Below, piece after piece: positions 40,598 through 50,118 of a stretch of 53,675 bases of DNA. Numbering within the stretch: position 1 is the first letter of the stretch; every line of letters starts with the position of its first letter. Position numbers and translations under genes: made by a program. A model generated the notes under the pieces. The model searched no databases. It was given only the letters and a program-made list of their open reading frames with translations, and was not told the origin of the DNA. Source of the stretch: a virus; the IMG/VR virus record IMGVR_UViG_3300009180_000052, positions 1 to 53,675 of that record; one strand, written 5' to 3'.

Positions 40598-41008
40598 TTA
40601 TAATTTTTTTATCATTTCTGTTGTGTAATTATCTCCTTTTTCATAGCCTAATTCCTGATACGTATTTATAAGACTTTCGTTTTTTATTAATGCATAAATA
40701 TATTTATTGCCTGCCGTCTTGCATATATCTGTTAATGCTGATACCAATAACTTAATGGCGTCTTTTCTTTGTGGCTTCTTAGTATATTCCTTGTTCGATA
40801 TTATCCAATCTACCCAAGCTACCTTTGAATTAGTGATATACATAAACCCTGCACAAACCGGAACCTCATCATCTAAAACCATTATCCCTCCCTTACCATC
40901 ACGAGGAAGAAAATCTCTTGGAGGAGCACTCCATCCCCAATCTTTCCACCATCCTACAAGTATCTCATCGTAGTCTGTTTCGTTCAGTTCTCGTATATAT
41001 AATTCCAT
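40598..41008 (-). CDS. GNAT-like N-acetyltransferase
   Basis: 136 residues. Strand one LYIRELNETDYDEILVGWWK, then GGIMVLDDEVPVCAGFMYIT, the RKDAIKLLVSALTDICKTAG helix at the acyl-CoA site, and the NESLINTYQELGYEKGD C-terminal part are typical of GNAT folds common near phage tail genes. The pyrophosphate-binding R/Q-x-x-G-x-G/A loop is weak (KPQRKDA), so activity is uncertain. A perfect -7 box ends 7 nt before the ATG, giving an almost leaderless mRNA. Confidence 0.7.
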   Translation of the reverse strand: MELYIRELNETDYDEILVGWWKDWGWSAPPRDFLPRDGKGGIMVLDDEVPVCAGFMYITNSKVAWVDWIISNKEYTKKPQRKDAIKLLVSALTDICKTAGNKYIYALIKNESLINTYQELGYEKGDNYTTEMIKKL

Positions 41009-41015
41009 ATTCTTA

Positions 41016-41023
41016 CAAAGATA
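41016..41023 (-). promoter_or_regulatory. Bacteroidota-type -7 box (TATCTTTG), leaderless geometry
   Basis: TATCTTTG on the minus strand is 7 nt from the GNAT ATG, so the transcript would start within about 3 nt of the start codon. It would also drive the internal virion genes downstream. Confidence 0.55.
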
Positions 41024-41029
41024 TTAAAT

Positions 41030-41803
41030 TTAAGGAAAACTTTTCATAACATCTGACTGCACCGCAAACAACTCAACTTTACTTGTAGAAGTGTTTGATA
41101 GTGTAAATGTACAATAATGTCCTAACACCCCGTGAGACTCAGCTACTGAGTTTTTAATGTACAAGAAAAACGCATCTTGTATTGGTATAGGTGTTGTTCC
41201 TGAAATTGTGCTATCTATAGTAAGTTGATTGATTGCATTTGGCGTGTCAATAGTTATTGCTGTTACCTTACCCGCAAGTATTGGTGTCACATAAGGAGAT
41301 ACTGAATAGTACAAATAGTCCCCAATACTAATAATGCTTCCTATTTCTACAGCAAACTTAACTATAACAGCCACGCCTGAACCCGTTACTTGGTAGCTTT
41401 TACCAATACCATTAACACTTCTAAGTGCAAGTTCGCCAACTGAGTCGTTTCTTATAAACGCAAAAAAAGCAGCTTCCTTTTTTGAAAACCAATTCACGTC
41501 TATAAATCCTGAGTACTGTAAGTCTGTCTCTAATGTCGCAGCCCAAGCAGCATCCCCTTGTATGTTAATGGTCTTAAATAGCTTGTTTTCAAGGGGTGCT
41601 GTGTTAAATACACTTTGTATAGACGAAGCCGTAAAAGTGCCGTAGAATGTGTTCCTATTAGCATTTACGTTATGTCTGTAAAGATTACCACCTTTGAACG
41701 TGTAAAAATAGTTGTTCATCCCTATCATAAAGTCAGGATTGTAAGAGTAGAAGGATACCCATCCCCCTACTAAATCGCTATATGATAATGTATAATTTGA
41801 CAT
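41030..41803 (-). CDS. Probable tail/virion structural protein
   Basis: 257 residues, beta-rich, aromatic and Asn/Ser-rich (FYTFKGGNLYRHNVNANRNT and IGDYLYYSVSPYVTPILAGK), like tail-associated proteins. No enzymatic motif. It sits between the DPGDG-repeat protein and the GNAT gene. The exact role is unknown. Confidence 0.55.
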   Translation of the reverse strand: MSNYTLSYSDLVGGWVSFYSYNPDFMIGMNNYFYTFKGGNLYRHNVNANRNTFYGTFTASSIQSVFNTAPLENKLFKTINIQGDAAWAATLETDLQYSGFIDVNWFSKKEAAFFAFIRNDSVGELALRSVNGIGKSYQVTGSGVAVIVKFAVEIGSIISIGDYLYYSVSPYVTPILAGKVTAITIDTPNAINQLTIDSTISGTTPIPIQDAFFLYIKNSVAESHGVLGHYCTFTLSNTSTSKVELFAVQSDVMKSFP

Positions 41804-41812
41804 AGTTATTTA

Positions 41813-42439
41813 TTAGCAAGTTACATAATTTGTAAGTTCTCCTGTAGCGTCAACTTCTCCTGCATAGTTTGTAGTACCATTTGTAAATTTACGCCATCCC
41901 ACACCACCAACATAAGGAGTTGTTAAAGCCAAATCGGTATAAAAAATCATTGTAACAATTGGAACCGTATATCCCGGTAGTGCATAAATAGTAACTGATG
42001 GGCTTCCTGTAGTGCAGGCAAGAATCGATGAACCTGTTGCAAATGAATCAATAGTATATACCTCAGGATTACAAGCACTCTCACACCCTTCTAATGTAGC
42101 ATATGTTCCGCTACCATCTCCCGGGTCAACGCAAACTCCGTCTATACAGTTGTATGACTCACCTGAACCACATACCGCTTGGCAAGCCACTAATGTTGCA
42201 TATGTTCCGCTACCATCTCCCGGGTCTGTACAAGTTCCTTCAACACAGTTATACGAAACGCCATCACACGCAGGGCAAGTTTGTTGTGGTAATAAAACAC
42301 ACCCAACCTGCTCTCTTGTAATTACTCCATCTGAATAGAATCCATCCGCAGCACAAGTTGCTAGTGTGCTATTTGTAAACACGGCAGTTGCCGAACCAAG
42401 TGATGGTGCATTTAAATAATATACTGAACTTGTTGCCAT
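41813..42439 (-). CDS. Tail protein with two Cys-rich DPGDG repeats
   Basis: 208 residues. Two near-identical repeats (YNCVEGTCTDPGDGSGTYAT and YNCIDGVCVDPGDGSGTYAT, each followed by L..C...C) carry four cysteines each and may form small disulfide knots. The N- and C-terminal parts are beta-rich. The DNA of the repeats is almost identical (about 42094 and 42190). A third repeat occurs in the neighbouring 1630-residue protein. Likely surface-exposed and host-contacting; this is inferred. Confidence 0.6.
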   Translation of the reverse strand: MATSSVYYLNAPSLGSATAVFTNSTLATCAADGFYSDGVITREQVGCVLLPQQTCPACDGVSYNCVEGTCTDPGDGSGTYATLVACQAVCGSGESYNCIDGVCVDPGDGSGTYATLEGCESACNPEVYTIDSFATGSSILACTTGSPSVTIYALPGYTVPIVTMIFYTDLALTTPYVGGVGWRKFTNGTTNYAGEVDATGELTNYVTC

Positions 42440-42458
42440 TTTTTATATTTTATTTTAA

Positions 42459-45400
42459 TTATACAGGACAAGTAGGTGGTGTTACATTCTGTGCAGTTAG
42501 ATTTACTAATCCGTGAACAGGGGTTGGGCTAACTAAATAGTCCTCATAACCCTCTACGTTAGTAATCTCTCCACTTGTAAATATTGTTCCGCCACCTATT
42601 ATATCACATAAGTTAAATTGTATAATGTTTCCTGAACCTGACACCCACTCACCACGGATGGTGTAAGGTAACTCGCTTATCAATGGATATATTGTTCCAC
42701 TTTGAGCACTTCCTGCTGTAGATGTTACGCTTAATATTTGAGACATCACGTTATTATATATCGTTAATGCTCCACCTGATTGCTGACCAACGTTCCAATC
42801 TAATGTAACCGTTGTTGGTGCAGCACAATTGGCTTCACAAGACTCTAAGTTATCATACGTTCCTGTTCCATCTCCCGGGTCTATACAATTACCATCAATG
42901 CAATTATATGAAATAGGGGATAATTCACAACCACAACAAGCATCTTCTGTATTTAAATTTGAATAACATAGTTCTACAGCTACTGAAGACCTAAAATCCC
43001 ATACTAAATACAAATAAGTTTGAAGAGCAGGCACCGTAAAGTTTGCATAATTATTACTGCCACCACCTTGATTAGGCGTAGCAATTGTTGTTAATGCTAA
43101 CAATGAATTTATGTTTGCCGTAGTATTGTTATATAAAGTATTGCTAACAAGATATCTAAATTTATCGGTAGCAGGGTTAAACACAAAAGTATCAGTAGCA
43201 AGTTTATTTGAAATCAAACTCATTGTGCTTCCTGCAGGAGGGAAACCACCCGTACCTACATAATTTGTTGTTATATTATATAACGATACAAGCGGATTCG
43301 TTGTTCCACTAGCAAATGTCACAAATGTTGATTGTAATGGAGATGTAAATGAACCACTTACATACCTATACTGACTATTAATGGTTTGACCTGAATCATA
43401 ATCATTAGTAAGTACAATTTGAACAATACTTAATGATGCAGCTTGAACACACTCTACCTCTACGCTTAATGTAATATCGCCTATATAAGTTATTACAAGA
43501 GTTACAGTTTCTACTGATACATTATTCTTATTAAAAGTCAACGTACCACTTGTAGTAACTACTCCTGTAGAATAAGCTATTGCATTGTAAGTCGCCACTA
43601 TTTGGAAATTACCACTTGCACTTATTGAAGAAACAGTATAGTTAATGTCTGTGTTTCCTACAGTTGGACCTAAGTCAACGCAATAAGTTGTTGTTGCACT
43701 TGTAGCAGATGACAATGTAAATGTCTGAGTAATACCACAATTTATACACTGAGGATTTGATGGTATAGCGATAGTGTTACTTGTTAAAACATACTCATTC
43801 ATATAAGGGTCAAAACCACCAAGTTTTTGAGTATTAAAAGATTCATTAAATGTATCTCTAAACCAAGTCCTCATATTCATTTCAGACACAACTTTTAGTT
43901 CCTCACTAGAATATGAAGTTCCACGTAGTTGGATAACAGCCCCACGCTTTACGTCAGTAAAATATCTATCGTATCCCCATTGAATATAACTCTCAGGATT
44001 AAAACTAATACCATACTTTTCGCTACGAGCAATCTGTGTGCCTAATACCTCAGGAACTGAAGCCACAACACCACCGCCCGTAGAGTCTGACAATAAATTT
44101 TTATCAGCTAATACGTATGAAATCTTATCTTCTTGTAATACAAGGACGTCCGTTTGTCTTCCGTCTAATATAAATATCTCTCCAAAAGATGGCTCACAAA
44201 CTTTATAGTTAAGCAACCCTAAATTAAATTCATTTAATTTATTTACGTTTGACTCAGCACTATATATGCCACTATATGTAATATCAGCAAATCTATCTGC
44301 TGCCTTATAGTCTTGAGCGGAAACGCTTGTCACTCTGTTTCCAAAGTTAAAAGAGTTCCCAATGATTGAGTCACGAATCTTATAACTCTCTGCCCCGTTT
44401 CCAAATGCAAAACAATTAAAAAACTTAGTATCAATTATAGCAGATGTACCTGCTCCTATATTTTGGTTTTGGATGTTACCCATATGGTTACCACCCGTAA
44501 TAGCAAAAGACATTTCATTTTCAAAAAATACATCAGGAAGAGCGTCAGTTGGTTCTGTTTCAAATATTAAATTCTTTTCAGAACGGAATACGGTAATATT
44601 AACCTCAACATTAGAAGCACGTGAACCGGGGAAGTTAATTCCCGGACAACTTCTAGTGCCTGTTATCATTAAATACAATTCATTCGTTGTCGGATTCCTG
44701 TAAAATTGATAATAGTTAATTCCACCATCAGTAGGAACTACGGGATTTCCCGTGCCCGCAACAAATGTATTTTCAGGTATAGCATCTCCACAAGAAGCAT
44801 ATCTAAGACCATCATCTAAAAATTGCTCTATATTATCTCCAACAAACCAATCATACATATTATCATATGTAGTTGAAGAAACAAGTGTTTTTTCTAAAGT
44901 ATTTGTTCTCTCTTCACACTGACATCCGCTACCATTTCTAAATTGTTTTATATCTAATACAATTCTGCTTCCTGCAGGAACTGTGTAATCAGAAAACTCC
45001 CAAGTTGGATGAGCAGGGTCGAATCCTGCTGTTTGAGCAGTATTCATTGGATAATCTAAAATAGGGAAAGTACCCGGTCCAATTGGTCCCGGACTTGCCG
45101 CTCTTGCTGTTTTTTTACCCGGAGCAATAATAGCATTCTCATCTTGAACTGTATTAAAGCTATTTGGGTTTATTTTCATATAAACTCCCGCAGGAATTGG
45201 TATAAATACTGAAGGGTCTAATTCAGTTGGTATTTCAATAAAGTCTGACGCTTGAGAGGACTTCTCAAGAACAGTTGCATATACGCAAGATGATGTTGCT
45301 CCACTTGAATCAGCTTTCACAATTAATCTATCTCCTGCTTCTACCTTTCTTGCATTCTCTCCTTCTAATAAAAAGTATGCATTGTTGGTTAAAGGGTCTT

Positions 45401-47351
45401 GGAAGAATATGCTACAATAAATTGTCTCATAATTCTCTTGGTCAGGTTTTATTACAAACTTATACCTAGTAGCCCATCCCGGAGGTTTTTGAGTAGCAGG
45501 TATTGTTACTTTGATTGAATTTTTAAATGCAGACAATCCACAAGGAACGTGCTCTGTATTATTAGGACTAACAAGAGCAGTTGATGCTCTATTAAACTCA
45601 TCCATATAAACTATACCAATCTCATAATCACGATTGCTATGTAAACTCTGAGGATTAGCTACTTCTTGAAAAGTAGCCTCTGCTAGAACAACTTGATAGT
45701 ACTCATAAAAAGTTTGAGTAGGGCTAGGTACATTATTAACAAATTTTTGTGCAATAAATTGGAATCCAATCCAATTACTGCTTGGGCTTGTTACAATACC
45801 AATAGGTTGTGCAACTGCACTTATACCACTTCCTATAGCTGTATTTGAATCTAAAGTATTTGGCAACAAGCAGTTAACTGAATCAGTAAATGTTGTTCCT
45901 GTACAAGCGGTTGCAAATGATTGAATGTTTGCTGATGTACCAACTGCAGTTTGAAACTCTACACTTGTCGCTAATGCATATACAGATGTGTACGTTTTAG
46001 TTAAAAAAAATGAAAAGTTTAAACTTACGTCAGTAGTTTCTTGTGTAGGGAATGGAGTTTGACCTGAAAATTGAGCGTGCTCAATTGTTACTGCCAAACT
46101 AACAGCAGAACCTGCAACTAAATTTTGACCTGTTAAATCAAATGAAACTATTGAACTTGGAACACTTACGCTTCCGTCAATATTATAATTTCCTGTTGAA
46201 GTAGCATCATTTATATTAGAATTACCAATAGGTAATGAAACCAAATCAGTAGTATATTCAAACTTAACGGGAACACCATATTGGTCTACCAAATCGTATC
46301 CTTCAATGTAATTACCATACATCAATCTATTTCCCATAATAGTCTGAGCCTTAGCGTATCTAGGTACGTTATCATACAATCTTAATAATTCAGACTCAGA
46401 TAGTATTGTAAATATTTTACTATTGGTAAATATATATTGGTATTCTGTATTATTTGCAAGACCTAAGTTAGCCTTGTCAAGTTTTTCAATAACTTTTATA
46501 ACAGTACCATCTGCTCTTTTAAATAGCAAATCAACACCAACTACAAGAGAACTTCCTGAGTTATATGTAATTCTTGCTGAGTTGCAGAAGTTGGTCATAC
46601 CCTCATTTAAAAAACTCTCAGTACTAAAACTAAACGCATTAGGTACAAAAGCAGGTTGAGACCACTGAGATGTAGCACTATACTCTCCGTCAATATATTT
46701 GTATCTATAAGCAAAACAAATAAATCTTGTAGTTAAAAAATTCTCCTGTCCATTAGTTACAATAGGCTCTACATCAGGAGATTCTACCGGTGGCTTCTTA
46801 ATCACAAGCAAAGATTCTGCTGTAAATTGGTCTATATTAGATACGGGGTTAGCGTAATTTCTATTGGTATTTATAAATCTAGGTGCATTGTAGTCATCCG
46901 TAAAAAACAATAAATCGTTTAATATATTTACACCCGTAATCAAATAACTTGGGTTAAAGTTTAACACAGTATTAACGTTTGCACCATCGTTAATGCTTAT
47001 TACGTGATAGGTTAATATGTTGGTAAAAACGTTAAAAGAAACAATTAGGTCAAGTTTACCTGTAGCACCTACCGGGAAAGCTGAGTCGTGAACAAACCAA
47101 TATATGGTTTCATTTGCACTATCCTCAATTGCACCGATACATCTTGCTGATGAACTAAGAGATGTTCCATTATATTTTAATGTAGTAAGAGAAAGATTAC
47201 CTTTTGTATTCTCTATTACTCCCATCTCAGCGTTCTCGGTTGAACCCATCCTAATATTCATAGCGTCAACATACTCACCCTCAGGAAGCAAACGTTCGTC
47301 TACTACCTTATTCATTCTACCTGCTATGAAGTTTCTTGTAAAATTTGCCAT
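42459..47351 (-). CDS. Large tail stabilisation/hub protein (P22 gp10-like N-terminus)
   Basis: 1630 residues. NFIAGRMNKVVDERLLPEGE followed by YVDAMNIRMGSTEN is the N-terminal signature of phage stabilisation proteins (P22 gp10/crAss-like tail hub). That region reads as beta-propeller (NETIYWFVHDSA, LLFFTDDYNAPRFINTN). The long C-terminal half is beta-rich with fibre-like segments and ends after one Cys-rich repeat, YNCIDGNCIDPGDGTGTYDN. It plugs the portal vertex and holds tail appendages. The order after two adaptor proteins is as expected. Confidence 0.78.
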   Translation of the reverse strand: MANFTRNFIAGRMNKVVDERLLPEGEYVDAMNIRMGSTENAEMGVIENTKGNLSLTTLKYNGTSLSSSARCIGAIEDSANETIYWFVHDSAFPVGATGKLDLIVSFNVFTNILTYHVISINDGANVNTVLNFNPSYLITGVNILNDLLFFTDDYNAPRFINTNRNYANPVSNIDQFTAESLLVIKKPPVESPDVEPIVTNGQENFLTTRFICFAYRYKYIDGEYSATSQWSQPAFVPNAFSFSTESFLNEGMTNFCNSARITYNSGSSLVVGVDLLFKRADGTVIKVIEKLDKANLGLANNTEYQYIFTNSKIFTILSESELLRLYDNVPRYAKAQTIMGNRLMYGNYIEGYDLVDQYGVPVKFEYTTDLVSLPIGNSNINDATSTGNYNIDGSVSVPSSIVSFDLTGQNLVAGSAVSLAVTIEHAQFSGQTPFPTQETTDVSLNFSFFLTKTYTSVYALATSVEFQTAVGTSANIQSFATACTGTTFTDSVNCLLPNTLDSNTAIGSGISAVAQPIGIVTSPSSNWIGFQFIAQKFVNNVPSPTQTFYEYYQVVLAEATFQEVANPQSLHSNRDYEIGIVYMDEFNRASTALVSPNNTEHVPCGLSAFKNSIKVTIPATQKPPGWATRYKFVIKPDQENYETIYCSIFFQDPLTNNAYFLLEGENARKVEAGDRLIVKADSSGATSSCVYATVLEKSSQASDFIEIPTELDPSVFIPIPAGVYMKINPNSFNTVQDENAIIAPGKKTARAASPGPIGPGTFPILDYPMNTAQTAGFDPAHPTWEFSDYTVPAGSRIVLDIKQFRNGSGCQCEERTNTLEKTLVSSTTYDNMYDWFVGDNIEQFLDDGLRYASCGDAIPENTFVAGTGNPVVPTDGGINYYQFYRNPTTNELYLMITGTRSCPGINFPGSRASNVEVNITVFRSEKNLIFETEPTDALPDVFFENEMSFAITGGNHMGNIQNQNIGAGTSAIIDTKFFNCFAFGNGAESYKIRDSIIGNSFNFGNRVTSVSAQDYKAADRFADITYSGIYSAESNVNKLNEFNLGLLNYKVCEPSFGEIFILDGRQTDVLVLQEDKISYVLADKNLLSDSTGGGVVASVPEVLGTQIARSEKYGISFNPESYIQWGYDRYFTDVKRGAVIQLRGTSYSSEELKVVSEMNMRTWFRDTFNESFNTQKLGGFDPYMNEYVLTSNTIAIPSNPQCINCGITQTFTLSSATSATTTYCVDLGPTVGNTDINYTVSSISASGNFQIVATYNAIAYSTGVVTTSGTLTFNKNNVSVETVTLVITYIGDITLSVEVECVQAASLSIVQIVLTNDYDSGQTINSQYRYVSGSFTSPLQSTFVTFASGTTNPLVSLYNITTNYVGTGGFPPAGSTMSLISNKLATDTFVFNPATDKFRYLVSNTLYNNTTANINSLLALTTIATPNQGGGSNNYANFTVPALQTYLYLVWDFRSSVAVELCYSNLNTEDACCGCELSPISYNCIDGNCIDPGDGTGTYDNLESCEANCAAPTTVTLDWNVGQQSGGALTIYNNVMSQILSVTSTAGSAQSGTIYPLISELPYTIRGEWVSGSGNIIQFNLCDIIGGGTIFTSGEITNVEGYEDYLVSPTPVHGLVNLTAQNVTPPTCPV

Positions 47352-47352
47352 T

Positions 47353-48276
47353 TTATTTTATTTGCTTGTCCATACCTCTCATATTCATTAAGAGTCTACC
47401 GGGATGAATGTTACTGATTCTTATTTTAGCATTACTTAACAAAGCCTTTCTTTTTTTACGAGAACGGGCAACAATATATTCTTGGACACCAAGTTTAGAA
47501 CTAAGTATCTCATATTCAACTGCTGCATAAATATATGCTTCAAATAACTTATTTACCGTAATCAAAGAATTGTCTCCCTGCTCCATACCATCAGACACAT
47601 ACTCAAGAATACAAGACAACCCCGACATCGATGAGTCAAAGTTAATAACTCCTGACTTTCTATCAATATTAAAAGTAGGATTAAAATTTGCAGTCTCTGT
47701 ATTTAGTCCATATGCCGCCCCAATGTTTGCTTCAAAATACCACATCCCATCGTAGTTCCATCCTAACTGCCCATTATATTGATTACCTTGATTAAGGTAA
47801 ATACTCTTTTTTGTTTTAGCTAATCTCTCCAAGTCAATAGTTGAGTATTGTGGAGATAAAGCATTCCCGTATTGGTCAAATAAAATACGACCCGTATTGT
47901 CTTGAAGATAAGCCTTAGATGAAAGTGTTTGAATATTCTCGGTTAAAGGTCTAAGCCAACCATCTTTGTATAAAGATACACGCACCCAATTGACATAGTC
48001 AGAAGGTAAAATAAATCTTAATGTGTCAGGAACAGTTAACTCTAATACTTTAATTTCTTTAAAAGCATCATAATTTAATTCCTGAATAGCACGCTTTGCG
48101 TGAAATAATATTTTATAACGTTCTTCGTTATTAACTAAAGAATGGTTTCCTGCATACATCAATAAGAAGTTATTGACTATGTCAGTTAGGCTAATGAATT
48201 GATAAGACCCCCAATTGGCGTCCTCAGGTACTACACCTCCATTCTCGTAATATTGATACTGTGATATATATGCCAT
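47353..48276 (-). CDS. Head-tail/tail adaptor protein
   Basis: 307 residues. YISQYQYYENGG, DANWGSYQFISLTDIVNNFL and NNEERYKILFHAKRAIQELN form a pattern widespread in short-tailed phages of aquatic Bacteroidota and crAss-like phages. Members occupy a ring below the portal. The middle is beta-rich and the C-terminus basic (RSRKKRKALLSNAKIRI). It lies between the first adaptor and the gp10-like protein. Confidence 0.7.
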   Translation of the reverse strand: MAYISQYQYYENGGVVPEDANWGSYQFISLTDIVNNFLLMYAGNHSLVNNEERYKILFHAKRAIQELNYDAFKEIKVLELTVPDTLRFILPSDYVNWVRVSLYKDGWLRPLTENIQTLSSKAYLQDNTGRILFDQYGNALSPQYSTIDLERLAKTKKSIYLNQGNQYNGQLGWNYDGMWYFEANIGAAYGLNTETANFNPTFNIDRKSGVINFDSSMSGLSCILEYVSDGMEQGDNSLITVNKLFEAYIYAAVEYEILSSKLGVQEYIVARSRKKRKALLSNAKIRISNIHPGRLLMNMRGMDKQIK

Positions 48277-48287
48277 ATCTTAAATTT

Positions 48288-49226
48288 TTATGGATTTTGT
48301 TCTTGTTGTTCTTTCGCCATACTAAATTGTGTAACCTCAGTCTCACGAATAGATACACCACAATACTGAAGAATCCTTGTAATTAACTTATATTCATCTT
48401 CAGGAGGCAGTTCAAAGTCTTGATAATCATTTTGAGATTGGTCAAACACCGGCTCACCATTAGTAAGTGTTATATATGTCCATTTTGGAACTGCAGGATA
48501 CCTAAAATAGGTTGATTCTACTTGCCCCTTATTACTTATAGTTGTAGGATAAAAAGTCAATTCTGAGCCTTGTAATGCGTAAACAGGGAACTCATTTGTT
48601 GGTTGCGTTAAATTTGAATTAACCAACAACGTAAGTTTATTATTAATTACCTTTTCCGCTTGAACATTAGTAGATGAAGAAAAAACTCCATAAGAGTTTG
48701 CAGAAGCTAAAAATATATTTGAGTCTAATGCTAATACGGTATTACTAACTACTGATGTTACGGTAGATACTAAGCCTGTTGTTATGTTAGTAACAACGTC
48801 ACCTGCTGAAATATCATCTGATAAAAATGTAGCAGTACTATCAACTAACTGACTACTAACTACGGATGTATTTGTTCCTGTTTTCAATGTAACCGGTCTA
48901 CACTTAACGTCCAATAACATATAAGTATAATAACCTGTTGTCGCAGGAGTAGGCATTGAGAATTTGTTAGCAGCTATTTTTGTTAAATAGTCTGTTCGTA
49001 GAAAATATTCTAATACTTCTGCTGTTGGTTGTTCCATATCAGCATAGTCTACACCCGACAATCGAGCATTTTCTGCATTTATAACCTTATTGTAACTATT
49101 AAAATACTCCTCATAAATTTCCATCTGTGCATTTTGAGCATACAGATTGAAATCAGAAGGAGAGATATATCCATAGTTGTTCTTATTCAACACAGACAAT
49201 ACCGCATTTCTTACTGAGTTTATCAT
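48288..49226 (-). CDS. Head-tail adaptor (ring) protein with beta insert
   Basis: 312 residues from ATG at 49226, chosen because a -7 box lies at 49240-49247, inside the longer frame. Helical N- and C-terminal parts (YISPSDFNLYAQNAQMEIYE, then EDEYKLITRILQYCGVSIRE) resemble gp4/adaptor proteins. Residues about 115-180 form a beta domain (TSVVSSQLVD...GDVVTNI...TVLALDSNIF) also found in the gene at 8526-9011. Confidence 0.65.
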   Translation of the reverse strand: MINSVRNAVLSVLNKNNYGYISPSDFNLYAQNAQMEIYEEYFNSYNKVINAENARLSGVDYADMEQPTAEVLEYFLRTDYLTKIAANKFSMPTPATTGYYTYMLLDVKCRPVTLKTGTNTSVVSSQLVDSTATFLSDDISAGDVVTNITTGLVSTVTSVVSNTVLALDSNIFLASANSYGVFSSSTNVQAEKVINNKLTLLVNSNLTQPTNEFPVYALQGSELTFYPTTISNKGQVESTYFRYPAVPKWTYITLTNGEPVFDQSQNDYQDFELPPEDEYKLITRILQYCGVSIRETEVTQFSMAKEQQEQNP

Positions 49227-49239
49227 TAGTTCTTTTTTA

Positions 49240-49247
49240 CAAATATA
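49240..49247 (-). promoter_or_regulatory. Bacteroidota-type -7 box (TATATTTG) for tail genes
   Basis: TATATTTG ends 14 nt before the ATG at 49226. It lies directly behind the terminator at 49250-49280, so tail genes are re-initiated here. Confidence 0.6.
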
Positions 49248-49249
49248 CA

Positions 49250-49280
49250 TAAAAAAAAGAGGGCACAATCAGTACCCTCT
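49250..49280 (-). terminator. Intrinsic terminator between head and tail genes
   Basis: On the minus strand AGAGGG and CCCTCT arms (49258-49263 and 49275-49280) are followed by TTTTTTTT. It lies 33 nt after the stop at 49314. Confidence 0.85.
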
Positions 49281-49313
49281 CTAACCTATCAATCTATCAA
49301 TAACCAAATATAT

Positions 49314-50057
49314 CTACGACAAAGTTGCTTCTAACATTTTTAGCGAATCTATGCCTTCATCACTTTGTAAGAAATGGGCTACCATACTAAAAGGGTCTTC
49401 TCCAAAAGGAACCGACAACATCTTCTTTTTATTAGTAGCTGTATTAAACCATACTTCTTTCTCGCCATTTCTTAATACCAATAACTTGTTTTCAAAAAAT
49501 GTACGGACTTTGGCTTGGAATTTTAATTCAGGGTCATTCAATATATTTAAAAACTCTCTTGGGTCTCTTTTAGCAAATACCAATATATCACGCTTTAACT
49601 CAGCAGTAGATACGGTAGATGGGTCTTTACCAAACATCACTCTTGTTAGAGTTTCAATTTGGTCAAGTGTAAGCTGACGAGCCTCCACTAAGGCATCAAC
49701 TTCAATGTTTAAATCTTCAACCTCAGCACTTGCGTCTTTCTCTTTGTCTATTTCAACAAAAATATTGCCATTTAATGGATGGTAATGTAAAAACTGCTGT
49801 AGTACGGGGTTTGTTCTTGGCACTCTTAAGAACCCATCTTCAAAGATGATTGGTTCAATAATAGCATTCCCATCTTGTTCGTCCTCGAAAGGAGACTTCT
49901 GATTTATGGAATACCTAAGAGCACGGTTTTGGTTGTTTTTCTCGTCAAACCACATTAGTGGGAATCGAGGATGGTTTCTTGACGCTAACGTATATGATAG
50001 CGGATTACCTATTTTTAATCTGTAAACTTTATCTACAGAAGATATAACTTTTGACAT
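49314..50057 (-). CDS. Head-associated protein, unknown
   Basis: 247 residues. N-terminal beta part (VYRLKIGNPLSYTLASRNHP, FPLMWFDEKNNQNRALRYS), a central acidic helix (DLNIEVDALVEARQLTLDQI) and a C-terminal compact region (REFLNILNDPELKFQAKVRT). Similar proteins follow the capsid gene in other short-tailed Bacteroidota phages. It has its own transcription unit limits: terminators lie on both sides. It may be a capsid cement or portal-associated protein. Confidence 0.55.
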   Translation of the reverse strand: MSKVISSVDKVYRLKIGNPLSYTLASRNHPRFPLMWFDEKNNQNRALRYSINQKSPFEDEQDGNAIIEPIIFEDGFLRVPRTNPVLQQFLHYHPLNGNIFVEIDKEKDASAEVEDLNIEVDALVEARQLTLDQIETLTRVMFGKDPSTVSTAELKRDILVFAKRDPREFLNILNDPELKFQAKVRTFFENKLLVLRNGEKEVWFNTATNKKKMLSVPFGEDPFSMVAHFLQSDEGIDSLKMLEATLS

Positions 50058-50085
50058 TTTTATAAGATTTAATTTGATTTAATTT

Positions 50086-50118
50086 AAAAAAAGGAGAGTG
50101 TCTTTGAAGACACCCTCC
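50086..50118 (-). terminator. Capsid-gene terminator built on palindrome copy 9
   Basis: GTGTCTTTGAAGACAC (50098-50113) is extended by GGAG/CTCC arms with one mismatch and followed on the minus strand by TTTTTTT. It lies 18 nt after the capsid stop. It shows that this palindrome can work as a terminator stem. Confidence 0.85.

Noticed and set aside
49227-49268. Longer start for the adaptor gene at 49268
   Set aside because: It would place the coding start upstream of the -7 box and inside the terminator T-run.
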